From assembly GCF_949987535.1 (NCBI RefSeq), contig NC_080067.1, positions 65,224,128 to 65,288,127 on the forward strand: DNA of 64,000 bases, written 5' to 3'. The translations under genes and the position numbers were made by a program. Within the stretch, counting starts at the first letter, position 1, and every line of letters begins with the position of its first letter. The DNA comes from Balaenoptera acutorostrata. Taxonomy: Eukaryota > Chordata > Mammalia > Artiodactyla > Balaenopteridae. The notes under the pieces were generated by a model. It was not told the DNA's origin. It did no database searches and worked only from the letters and a program-made list of their open reading frames with translations. Shown piece after piece: positions 53,791-64,000 of this stretch.

Positions 53791-54003
53791 CAGTATAGAA
53801 AAAAAATGAGAAATAATCTTGAGAAAATCCATCAACTTTTAATAACCTTCCCAAGTGTGATTAGTCAGAAATCAGAGCTAAAAGACTTGACAAGAAGTTT
53901 TTGTAATAAGAGGAACTGAACTCTAGCTTTACTATGTGATTTTGCTGCTAAATTTACCAGAGAAATTATCATTGTAAAAATACCCCCCAAAATTCATTTC
54001 GTC

Positions 54004-54417
54004 AAAACTACCTACCTTTTCGGGGCTTCCCTAGTGGTGCGGTGGTTAAGAATCTGCCTGCCAATGCAGGGGACATAGGTTCGAGCCTTGGTCCGGGAAG
54101 ATCCCACATTCCACAGAGCAAATAAGCCTGTGAGCCACAATTACTGAGCCTGCACTCTAGAGCCCGTGAGCCACAACCACTGAGCCCTTGCACCACAACT
54201 ACTGAGCCCTTGCACCACAACTACTGAAGCCCACACGCCTAGATCCTGTGCTTCGCAACAAGAGAAGGCACTGCAAGGAGAAGCCCGTGCACCGCAACGA
54301 AGAGTACCCCCGCTCACCACAACTAGAGAAAGCCTGCATGCAGCAATGAAGATACATCGCAGCCAAAAAATAAAATAAATTAAATAAATAAAATTTTTAA
54401 AAACTACCTACCTTTTC
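54004..54417 (+). mobile_element. CHR-type SINE with exact 18-bp duplication
   Basis: aaaactacctaccttttc occurs at 54004-54021 and 54400-54417. The type I SINE between has an extra exact tandem copy of a 22-base body unit (54181-54202 and 54203-54224) beginning 'tgagcccttgcacc'. The tail is A-rich with AAAT repeats. The long exact duplication supports a relatively recent insertion. Confidence 0.96.
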
Positions 54418-54627
54418 AAGATTTTCTTAATCTCTTGTTAGAAGAACATATTAAGGTCATGACTAGAAGAAAACTAACCACTGGTCAACATAACAAGATC
54501 CCTTAGACCTGTCAAATGAAACTTCCATTTGAAAATAGCCAAGTTAGAGGGCAGACAGCAGAAGAAAGAAGAACTACAATCCTGCAGCCTGTGGAACAGA
54601 AACCACATTCACAGAAAGATAGACAAG

Positions 54628-55533
54628 ATGAAAAGGCAGAGGACTATGTACCAGATGAAGGAACAATATAAAACCCCAGAAAAACAATTAAAAGAAGTGG
54701 AGATAGGCAACCTTCCAGAAAAAGAATTCAGAATAATGATAGTGAAGATGATCCAGGACCTCAGAAAAACAATGGAGGCAAAAATCGAGAAGATGCAAGA
54801 AATGTTTAACAAAGACCTAGAAGAATTAAAGAACAAACAAACAGAGATGAACAATACAATAACTGAAATGAAAACTACACTAGAAGGAATCAATAGCAGT
54901 ATAACTGAGGCAGAAGAACGGATAAGTGACCTGGAAGACAGAATGGTGGAATTCACTGCCGTGGAACAGACTAAAGAAAAAAGAATGAAAAGAAATGAAG
55001 ACAGCCTAAGAGACCTCTGGGACAACATTAAACGCAACAACATTCGCATTATAGGGGTCCCAGAAGGAGAAGAGAGAGAGAAAGGACCTGAGAAAATATT
55101 TGAAGAGATTATAGTCGAAAACTTCCCTAACATGGGAAAGGGAATAGCCACCCAAGTCCAGGAAGCACAGAGAGTCCCATACAGGATAAAACCAAGGAGA
55201 AACATGCTGAGACACATAGTAATCAAATTGACAAAAATTAAAGACAAAGAAAAATTATTAAAAGCAGCAAGGGGAAAATGACAAATAATATATAAGGGAA
55301 CTCCCATAAGGTTAACAGCTGATTTCTCAGCAGAAACTCTACAAGCCAGAAGGGAGTGGCATGATATACTTAAAGTGATGAAAGGGAAGAAGTTACAACC
55401 AAGATTACTGTAGCCGGCAAGGATCTCATTCAGATTCGATGGAGAAATCAAAAGCTTTACAGACAAGCAAGAGCTAAGAGAATTCAGCACCACCAGACCA
55501 GCTCTACAACAAATGCTAAAGGAACTTCTCTAA
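54628..55533 (+). pseudogene. L1-E ORF1, two nonsense codons, no frameshift
   Basis: The RNA-binding chaperone frame of L1, 301 codons from ATG 54628 to TAA 55531-55533. The start (MKRQRTMYQ) is placed by comparison with L1-C. The open frame extends upstream to 54529, but that part lies in the flank and 5' UTR. Coiled-coil-like residues fill the first half, and the RNA-recognition and C-terminal regions follow. TGA at 55279-55281 (codon 218) and TAG at 55411-55413 (codon 262) interrupt a frame that otherwise stays in register to the stop. This is the best preserved ORF1 in the window. Confidence 0.92.
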
Positions 55534-55605
55534 GTGGGAAACACAAGAGAAGAAAAGGATCTACAAAAACAAACCCAAAACAATTAAGAAAATAGTCATA
55601 CGAAC

Positions 55606-58600
55606 ATGCATATCGATAATTACCTTAAACGTGAATGGATTAAATGCTCCAACCAAAAGACACAGGCTTGCTGAATGGACACAAAAACAAGAGCCATATA
55701 CATGCTGTCTACAAAAGACCCACTTCAGACCTAGGGACACATTTAGACTGAAAGTGAGGGAATGGAAAAAGATATTCCATGCAAATGGAAATCAAAAGAA
55801 AGCTGGAGTAGTAATACTCATATCAGATAAAATAGACTTTAAAATAAAGAATGTTACAAGAGACAAGGAAGGACACTACATAATGATCAGGGGATTAATC
55901 CAAGAAGAAGATATAACAATTATAAATATATATGCACCCAACATAGGAGCACCTCAATACATAAGACAACTGCTAACAGCTATAAAAAAGGAAATCGACA
56001 GTAACACAGTAATAGTGGGGGACTTTAACACCTCACTTACACTAATGGACAGATCATCCAAAATGAAAATAAATAAGGAAACAGAAGCTTTAAATGACAC
56101 AACAGACAAGATAGATTTAATTGATATTTATAGGACATTCCATCCAAAAACAGCAGACAAGTGCGCACGGAAAATTCTCCAGGATAGATCACATCTTGGA
56201 TCACAAATCAAGCCTCAGTAAATTTAAGAAAATTGAAATCATATCAAGCATCTTTTCTGACCACAACACTATGAGATTAGAAATCAATTACAGGGAGAAA
56301 AACGTAAAAAACACAAACACATGGAGGCTAAACAATATGTTACTAAATAACGAAGAGATCACTGAAGAAATCAAAGAGGAAATCAAAAAATACCTAGAGA
56401 CAAATGACAATGAAAGCACGACTATCTAAAACCTATGGGATGCAGCAAAAGCAGTTCTAAGAGAGTTTATAGCTATACAAGCCTACCTCAAGAAACAAGA
56501 AAAATCTCAAATAAACAATCTAACCTTACACCTGAAGGAACTAGAGAAAGAAGAACAAACAAAACCCAAAGTTAGCAGAAGGAAAGAAATCATAAAGATC
56601 AGAGCAGAAATAAATGAAATAGAAACAAAGAAAATAGCAAAGATCAATAAAACTAAAAGCTGGTTATTTTGAGAAGATAAACAAAATTGATAAGCCATTA
56701 TCCAGACTCATCAAGAAAAGGAGGGAGAGGACTCAAATCAATAAAATTAGAAATGAAAAAGGAGAAGTTACAACAGACACTGCAGAAATACAAAGCATCC
56801 TAAGAGACTAGTACAAGCAACTCTATGCCAATAAAATGGACAACCTGGAAGAAATGGACAAATTCTTAGAAAGGTATAACCTTCCAAGACTGAACCAGGA
56901 AGAAACAGAAAATATGAACAGACCAATCACAAGTAATGAAATTGAAACTGTGATTAAAAATCTTCCAACAGGGCTTCCTTGGTGGCGCAGTGGTTGAGAA
57001 TCTGCCTGCCGATGCAGGGGACACGGGTTCGAGCCCTGGTCTGGGAAGATCCCACATGCTGCGGAGCAACTAAGCCCGTGAGCCACAACTGCTGAGCTTG
57101 CGCGTCTGGAGCCTGTGCTCCACAACAAGAGAGGCCGCGATAGTGAGAGGCCCGCGCACCGCGATGAAGAGTGGACCCCGCTTGCCATAACTAGAGAAAG
57201 CCCTAGCACAGAAACAAAGACCCAACATAGCAATCAATCAATCAATCAATCAAATAAATCTTTAAAAAAAAAAAAATCTTCCAACAAACAAAAGACCAGG
57301 ACCAGATGGCTTCACAGGTGAATTCTATCAAACATTTAGAGAAGAGCTAACACCCATCCTTCTCAAACTCTTCCAAAAAATTGCAGAGGAAGGAACACTC
57401 CCAAACTCATTCTATGAGACCATCATCACCCTGATACCAAAACCAGACAAAGATACTACAAAAAAAGAAAATTACAGACCAATATCACTGATGAATATAG
57501 ATACAAAAATCCTCAACAAAATACTAGCAAACAGAATCCAGCAACACATTAAAATGATCATACACCATGATCAAGTGGGATTTATCCCAGGGATGCAAGG
57601 ATTCTTCAATATACGCAAATCAATCAATGTGATACACCATATTAACAAACTGAAGAAGAAAAACCATATGATCATCTCAATAGATGCAGAAAAAGCTTCT
57701 GACAAAATTCGACACATATTTATGATAAAAACTTTCCAGAAAGTGGGCATAGAGGGAACCTACCTCAACATAATAAAGGCCATATAGGACAAACCCACAG
57801 CAAACATCATTCTCAATGGTGAAAAACTGAAAGCATTTCCTCTAAGATCAGGAACAAGACAAGGATGTCCACTCTCACCACTATTATTCAACATAGTTTT
57901 GGAAGTCCTAGCCACGGCAATCAGAGAAGAAAAATAAATAAAAGGAATACAAATTGGAAAAGAAGAAGTAAAACTGTCACTGTTTGCAGATGACATGATA
58001 CTATACATAGAGAATCCTAAAGATGCCACCAGAAAACTACTAGAGCTAATCAATGAATTTGGTAAAGTTGCAGGATACAAAATTAATGCACAGAAATCTC
58101 TTACATTCCTATACACTAATGATGAAAAATCTGAAAGAGAAATTAAGGAAACACTCCCATTAACCACTGCAACAAAACGAATAAAACCTAGGAGTAAACC
58201 TACCTAGGGAGACAAAAGACCTTTATGCAAAAAACTATAAGATACTGATGAAAGAAATTAAAGATGATACCAACAGATGGAGAAATATACCATGTTCTTG
58301 GATTGGAAGAATCAATATTGTGAAAATGAGTATACTACCCAAAGCAATCTACAGATTCAATGCAATCCCTATTAAATAACCAATGGCATTTTTTACGGAA
58401 CTAGAACAAAAAATCTTAAAATTTGTATGGAGACACAAAAGACCCCAAATAGCCAAAGCAGTCGTGAGGGAAAAAAACGGAGCTGGAGGAATCAGACTCC
58501 CTCACTTCAGACTATACTATAAAGCTACAGTAATCAAGACAGTATGGTACTGGCACAAAAACAGAAACATGATTAATGGAACAAGATAGAAAGCCCAGAG

Positions 58601-59637
58601 ATAAACCCACACACCTATGGTCAACTAATCTATGACAAAGGAGGCAAGGATATACAATGGAGAAAAGACAGCCTCTTCAATAAGTGGTGCTGGGAAAACT
58701 GGACAGCTACATGTAAAAGAATGAAATTAGAACACTCCCTAACACCATACACAAAAATAAACTCAAAATGGATTAGAGACCTAAATGTAAGACCGGACAC
58801 TATAAAACTCTTAGAGGAAAACATAGGAAGAACACTCTTTGACATAAATCACAGCAAGATCTTTTTTGATCCACCTCCGAGAGTAATGGAAATAAAAACA
58901 AAAATAAACAAATGGGACCTAATGAAACTTCAAAACTTTTGCACAGCAAAGGAAACCATAAACAAGACGAAAAGACAACCCCCAGAATGGGAGAAAATAT
59001 TTGCAAACGAATCAATGGACAAAGGATTAATCTCCAAAATATGTAAACAACTCATGCAGCTCAATATTAAAAAAACAAACAACCCAATCCAAAAATGGGC
59101 TGAAGACCAAAATAGACATTTCTCCAAAGAAGACATACAGATAGCCAAGAAGCACATGAAAAGCTGCTCAGCGTCGCTAATTATTAGAGAAATGCAAATC
59201 AAAACTGCAATGAGGTATCACCTCACACCAGTTAGAATGGGCATCATCAGAAAATCTACAAACAACATATGCTGGAGAGGGTGTGGAGAAAAGGGAACCC
59301 TCTTGCACTGCTGGTGGGAATGTAAATTGATATAGCCACTATGGAGAACAGTATGGAGGTTCCTTAAAAAACTAAAAATAGAATTACCATATGATCCAGC
59401 AATCCCACTACTGGGCATATACCCAGAGTAAACTATAATTGAAAAAGACACATGCACCCCAATGTTCACTGCAGCACTATTTACAATAGCCAGGTCATGG
59501 AAGCAACCTAAATGCCCATCGACAGACGAATGGATAAAGAAGATGTGGTACATATATACAATGGAATAGTACTCAGTCATAATAAGGAATGAAATTGGGT
59601 CATTTTTTGAGACGTGGATGGATCTAGAGACTGTCAT
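55606..59637 (+). pseudogene. L1-E ORF2 remnant
   Basis: The EN domain is open from 55631 for 196 codons. Its 'CLQ-E-TH' glutamate, a catalytic metal ligand, is lysine at 55715-55717. 'VGDFNT' is present. A gap of about 14 bases near 56155, compared with L1-D, shifts the frame before 'RIDHILDHK'. RT pieces lie at 57491-57787 and 57995-58207, with the FADD box intact at 57983-57994 and a stop just upstream near 57935. The C-terminal part is open at 58721-59335. A SINE at 56971-57271 splits the gene. Confidence 0.9.
56956..57286 (+). mobile_element. CHR-type SINE (type II) inside L1-E ORF2
   Basis: aaaaatcttccaaca occurs at 56956-56970 and 57272-57286. The SINE has good box A/B regions and type II signatures ('gcgcgtctggagcctgtgct', 'gaggccgcgatagtgag'). 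Its tail is unusual: CAAT repeats (57229-57252) followed by an A run. It sits at the same L1 ORF2 position as the type I SINE in L1-D. Confidence 0.95.
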
Positions 59638-59995
59638 ACAGAGTGAAGTAAGTCAGAAAGAGAAAAACAAATATCGTATATTAATGCATATATGTGGAAC
59701 CTAAAAAATGGTACAGATGAACCGGTTTGCAGGGAAGAAATGGAGACACAGATGTAGAGAACAAACGTATGGACACGAAGGGGGGAAAGCCGTGGCGGGG
59801 GTGGGGGTGGTGGTGTGATGAACTGGGAGATTGGGATTGACATGTATACACTGATGTGTATAAAATTGATGACTAATAAGAACCTGCTGTATATAAAATA
59901 AGTAAAATAAAAATCAAAACTTAAAAAAATAGAATAAAATAAAACTAGAAAAAAAACAGAAAAGAAAATAGCCAAGTTATCACAGACAGACAGGT

Positions 59996-60013
59996 GAGCA
60001 CACACACACACAA
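59996..60013. repeat. Short (CA)n run
   Basis: About 7 CA units lie just beyond the L1-E duplication. Confidence 0.8.
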
Positions 60014-61860
60014 CAGATTTAGATTGCTGTGCTTTGCCTTGTATCCTTAGGAACATTCTAAAGTTTTTACCATATAATCAAACTTTATCTTTATGTAGGA
60101 AAACTCTAAAGGTGTTAGAAACATTGTAATGCTACTCTCAACAACTTGTAATAGTTCCTATTTAGCTACTATGTGAGGTTATAAATTTTAATATGTTTAT
60201 TTACAGAGAAGGAGGGAGAGACAGGCTGAGAGGGAGAGGGAGAAATATTGAGAAACTATGTAAGAAGTAACACAAAAATCCAAATGTGAAATTGTTTCTT
60301 TCTAGGAACGGGTTGGAATTTTTATTGTGAGAGAGGGAGTAAAAGGGAGCATGTTTGTTTCCTTTGGGACTACACTGAATTTATCAAATATTCTGGTCTT
60401 TTCCCCTGTAGCTGCCACCTCTTCCGTTAGGGCCACAAGGTATGTCCTTTCGGAACAGTAATGGAGTCCAACCAACCTAACTTCATTGATCTCCAAGGAC
60501 AACTGAAAATTATAAAACTTGCTATGGGATTCTGACATGCCAGAAACCACTAGAAAGAGAAGTTTGATATCTCAGAGATTCTCCTCATCTTGGGATACAG
60601 ACCAAAATGATACTTTCAAGTAAGTAATAATTTCCAATATTAGCCTATTGAGTGAGATAAAAATGATTAGTGAAAAAAATTGTTAGAATTAAAGATTTAC
60701 CAATCAGATAGTGTAGGTGCTGGCTGCATGTACTGTTGGTGTTATTATGAATGTTCAGGAAATTTAAGTTATTTCTTTTCCTTTTTACTCAGAATTCCTT
60801 GGCCATTGTTTTAGAGAATATTTTGACAAATTCTCAGTGCTTAAAGCCTCTAGGGCATTTTTGCTTCTTATCTGAGTACAGAGAAATGTTAGGTGGTTAA
60901 ATAATTGCAAAGAACTAAAAATAAACCATAGTTTATTTTTTCAGATTTTGAATTACAAAATTATTTAAATGTTGTCAGTAATCGAAATGCTACATTACTA
61001 CGTAATGAAACTACAATACTGCTTAATGACATTAGGAAACTGCATGCAAAAAAATATTTGTACACAAGGTGGTGATGTTAGCAACCAACTACAGTACTTT
61101 TATTCTGCTAAAAACCACAATAAATAACAACAGATTATTTTCCCTGAGTGTGTGTTCGAGTGTTCATACAGTGATAGTAGGTAAGGGCAAAGAGCACATA
61201 GAAAACCTGTCATCACATATCATTAAAGTAGCTGGGAAGGAAGAGCAAAAGGACAAATCACCAAAAAAGAGGGTTAGTAACTTCTAAAGAATAAGATTCT
61301 ATTTACATGTAGTAAAGATTCAAGTATCCAGCTTTTAATACCTAAGTTTCTATTGACACCTATTTGTTTATTTAAGTCCAAAGATTAAATCCTAAATGTA
61401 AAATTGTTTCTAAAAATAGCTCTAATAAAATATTCCCACTTCCCAGAAAGATTTCTTCAGAAAGCCTTTGCCTCACCACCCTCCCTTGCCTTTGCAAACA
61501 AGTTTCCTTATCCCAATTCTGACTACAATGTTGATCGATGGAGGGCAATGTCTTACCCTCTGTTCATGTTTCTTGTGTAGAAATTCAAGTTCTTAGATTT
61601 ATATTAGCATAATTCAGAGCAATTAAAAAGTGAAGCTGATAATAGTAAGTCACAAACCTTATTCTCATGAAATTTTGGACTCATTAACCTTATCATCAAT
61701 ACTAAAACGTAAATTAATATATGCCAACACAAATCAGTTCATATTTTTTGAGTACTAGTACATTAATAATGACGTATCAGACATAAGTAATTAATTTTAT
61801 TATCTAGCTCCCAAATCCAATTATTTGTTATAGTGAAATATATTTATACTCAGATACTTT
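60014..61860. other. AT-rich unique sequence
   Basis: No firm feature. There is a purine-rich GA patch at 60207-60245. A pyrimidine-rich stretch at about 61435-61600 might be an L2 remnant, but I cannot support it. Confidence 0.4.
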
Positions 61861-62430
61861 TTCTTTAAAAAAAATTAAATGATAGCACCAGCAGGAATGC
61901 AGAACTTGTTGGTTACAAGGTGAAAAGCTTGTGTGCCATGAATCAAAAAGGTAGGCAGATGTGTTTCAATTTTAAGATTCTTCTCCCAAGATGAAAAGAG
62001 CAGCAATTGTTATTTGCAAGCTAGAAAGCAAAATATCTGTTCTTGAATTATCTAAGGATGAGTCAGAAACTTAAACCCAAAGAAAAGTAATAAATAATGA
62101 CAACAGATGTTTGTAAACCTGTGCTCCCCTGTTCGGTGTTTCTACGTGTTGTTTTGCCTTGATGTGCTGTCAGCTGCTTCTCACCTGGGAGTAGTGATAT
62201 CTTATCAAAGCCCAAACAGTTCCTCTTCACAACAGACAGATAATAGTGCCTTTCAATTTATCATACTGGAAGTCTAAAAGAACCATGGGAACGATTGGTC
62301 AGGTGACAGCCTGATGGACAGTTTGACAGCCCTTAAAGCATCATGGGAAATGGTTGTCACCTGATTTTCAGAGCAACCAGGGAGATAACCTTCAGAATGA
62401 TGAGGAAAACAAAAATCTGAATATTTGTAT
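61861..62430. promoter_or_regulatory. Second candidate conserved non-coding block
   Basis: The block is free of recognised repeats. It contains 'cttatcaaagc' (a TCF/LEF-like core, near 62201), 'tgctgtcagctgcttctcac' and repeated TGACAG cores at 62304, 62324 and in inverted form. tcaggtgaca at 62299-62308 and tgtcacctga at 62355-62364 are exact reverse complements. No open frame occurs. A regulatory role is inference. Confidence 0.35.
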
Positions 62431-63420
62431 AAGATCCAATGGCAGCATCAATGTTCACTTAAGTGATAATAGGTATGAATTTAGATGACTCAAAATGTTA
62501 TTATCAAACCTGAGAGGTTTCTCCAAGTCCAGAAGTGCCCTTCATCTCTTTCGATGCTTTTTAGAATTTTATTCAAATGTCATTTGAAAAATATATACAT
62601 AATATAGGGCTTTTGACTTTAAAAAGACACAATAAAACATATTATTTAACCACATGCTAAATATATTGGCTGACCATTAATATTCTCCAGCTTTGAAATC
62701 ACTTTTTTTTTTTTTTTACAAACCCCTTGTATACCTTTTCCTAAATATAATTTGCACATTACAGTTCTAATTAGAAAGGCTGTCATAAAGAATCATATGG
62801 ATCAAATTTCACACTCTGGGCTAACTCAGCTTCATGAAGATCAGTGTAGCCTTGGTGTGAGAAACAAGAGAAATCAATCTGAAGATCTTTTGCACAAAAA
62901 TGTTTGAATCTGTATTTATTCATTTATACAGCCAATGAACATGAATTGAGCACTTACTACACACAAGGGTCTCTGCTGGGTGTATAAAGATGAGAAAGAT
63001 AAAACTCCAACTTACAACTTGCTTACAGTTTGAGGGTGATGATAGAGTTTTAATTTAATAGTAGTTGGCAAATGAGATCAAGAGATCAGTCCAAATTTAC
63101 TGCCTTTTAGTTGGTGAAGCTCATACACAGCAGTTTACAAAGTTGTCTCTTGCATATTTTCTCTTGTGTATTGTATATACTTACACTAGTTTTATGGTCT
63201 GATCTGAGTAAATTTTGCCTGAAAATTGGGATTCCAAAGAAAAAAATAAGCACTCGATGTTTATACATTTACTGAGTGCCTCCCAAGTTGAAAGAATGAT
63301 TCCAGAAACAGTACAAAGGTAAGAGAGACTTAAGATGCAACTCCCACAATTAAGGAGCGCTCTAGACATCACAAACCCTCAGTCCCTTAGATATTTCAGC
63401 TACCTTTTCTTTTTCAGAGC
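62431..63420. other. AT-rich sequence with ancient repeat traces
   Basis: Traces of the same old motif seen near 5.6-6.1 kb occur at about 62915-63000 ('gaattgagcacttactacac') and 63255-63300. Otherwise nothing is recognised. Confidence 0.4.
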
Positions 63421-63424
63421 ATAC

Positions 63425-63600
63425 ACTCAATAATTTTTTATTTTAAAATAATATCTAACATACAGAAAAGTTATAAGAATAGTACAGATAACTCCTTTTC
63501 TACTCATCGTCCAAAATTCACCAGTTAACATTTTGCCACATTTGTTTTTATCACTCCTATTCTCACTCTTTTTCTCTCTCACATACACACAACCCTCTCT
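63425..63600. repeat. Possible ancient L1 3'-end remnant
   Basis: 'acagaaaagttataagaata' and 'gtacagataactccttttct' resemble an old L1 tail, followed by a pyrimidine-rich stretch. Assignment is weak. Confidence 0.35.
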
Positions 63601-63644
63601 CCCTCCTTCCTCCCTCTCTTATTTAGCTATCTATATAATATTAT

Positions 63645-63736
63645 ATTTTTTATATTTTTAACTGATTTTAATAGAGGGATATGAGATTAGATTTTTTATA
63701 TTTTTAAATAATTTTAATAGAGGGAAATGAGATTAG
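63645..63736 (+). repeat. 46-bp tandem duplication
   Basis: Two adjacent units (63645-63690 and 63691-63736) share 'attttttatattttta' and 'gattag' ends and differ at only a few positions. They are a simple head-to-tail duplication. Confidence 0.9.
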
Positions 63737-64000
63737 TGTCTGATTCATCTTTATACTCCTTCATAAAACCTAGCAACTGCCTTTTATATACATAAAATAT
63801 ATATATATATATCAATGAATGAATGATAAATACTATTCAACCTAAGTCTAGTCTTTGCTCTATTAGATTTGTGTTTATAAATATAAAAGGAATTATATTA
63901 TTTATCTAAAACATATGTAGTATTTTACAAAATATGAATCTTCCCTCCATCTATGTCTGATCAATAAATGATTTAGTAAAATAAAGAAATAATACGATAA

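Larger units (their letters stand above)
54531..59979 (+). mobile_element. Near full-length LINE-1 (copy L1-E) with exact 16-bp duplication
   Basis: gaaaatagccaagtta occurs at 54531-54546 and 59964-59979. The L1 between starts in the last part of the 5' UTR, so it lacks the promoter. It contains ORF1, a SINE-split ORF2 and a 3' UTR with a G-rich tract (59780-59813), and ends in an A-rich tail. The exact duplication suggests it is among the youngest L1 copies here. Its 3' UTR is of the same type as L1-C. It is nevertheless inactive because both ORFs carry lesions. Confidence 0.96.

Noticed and set aside
54609..55493. 294-codon minus-strand frame opposite L1-E ORF1
   Set aside because: This is the antisense of an A-rich L1 ORF1 frame, which is naturally poor in stops on the other strand. 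Similar frames appear opposite the other ORF1 copies (for example 29949-30557). No independent coding signal.
59780..59813. Possible G-quadruplex
   Set aside because: The tract has only three runs of three or more G plus GG pairs, so it fails the strict four-run rule. It is a normal part of this L1 3' UTR type and is noted there rather than as a separate feature.

Overview
The window looks like non-coding chromosomal DNA from a mammal, most probably a cetacean or a close relative. The main evidence is seven full-size tRNA-derived SINEs. They carry the tRNA promoter boxes of the cetartiodactyl CHR family, followed by the long unit built from repeats of 'ccacaactactgagcc', and most have A-rich or (AAAT)n tails. 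Their neighbours are cetartiodactyl-type LINE-1 elements plus old mammalian MIR, L2 and hAT fossils. I found no host protein-coding exon, no functional tRNA or rRNA gene and no CRISPR. All long open frames are pieces of L1 ORF1/ORF2, antisense shadows, or chance frames in AT-rich DNA.

Layout. 1-4.7 kb: a 5'-truncated L1, other L1 fragments and a SINE. 4.7-17.5 kb: mostly unique sequence with MIR, L2 and hAT fossils and one SINE. 17.6-19.8 kb: an old L1 on the minus strand. 20.8-21.5 kb: a microsatellite and a probable hAT fossil. 21.7-31.7 kb: a three-level nest, with an old minus-strand L1 split by a full-length 6.27 kb L1, which in turn carries a SINE. 32-34.6 kb: MIR and a SINE. 34.7-43.9 kb: three L1 segments head to tail, the first full length and carrying a SINE. 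44.4-48.5 kb: an L1 tail, a probable retroviral LTR, and two abutting hAT elements, one holding an L1 tail. 48.9-54.4 kb: two SINEs, a MIR, and a non-repetitive block at 51.58-52.33 kb that resembles a conserved developmental enhancer. 54.5-60.0 kb: an L1 with an exact 16-bp target duplication and an inserted SINE. 60-64 kb: unique sequence with a second enhancer-like block.

No set of host genes acts together here. The biology is retrotransposition: L1 machinery copied both L1 and SINE RNAs, and the target-site duplications let the order of insertions be read. About 29 kb (45%) is L1-derived. No L1 copy is intact. ORF1 and ORF2 carry stops and frameshifts throughout, and several catalytic residues are lost (RT FADD to SADY at 39356, endonuclease Glu to Lys at 55715).

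The points most worth a second look are these. Two SINEs of different subfamilies inserted at the same ORF2 site in two different L1 copies. The 51.6-52.3 kb block is motif-rich and contains a perfect E-box palindrome. A 215-codon antisense frame lies across an L1 5' UTR. Repeat family names come from memory of consensus sequences, not from a database search.
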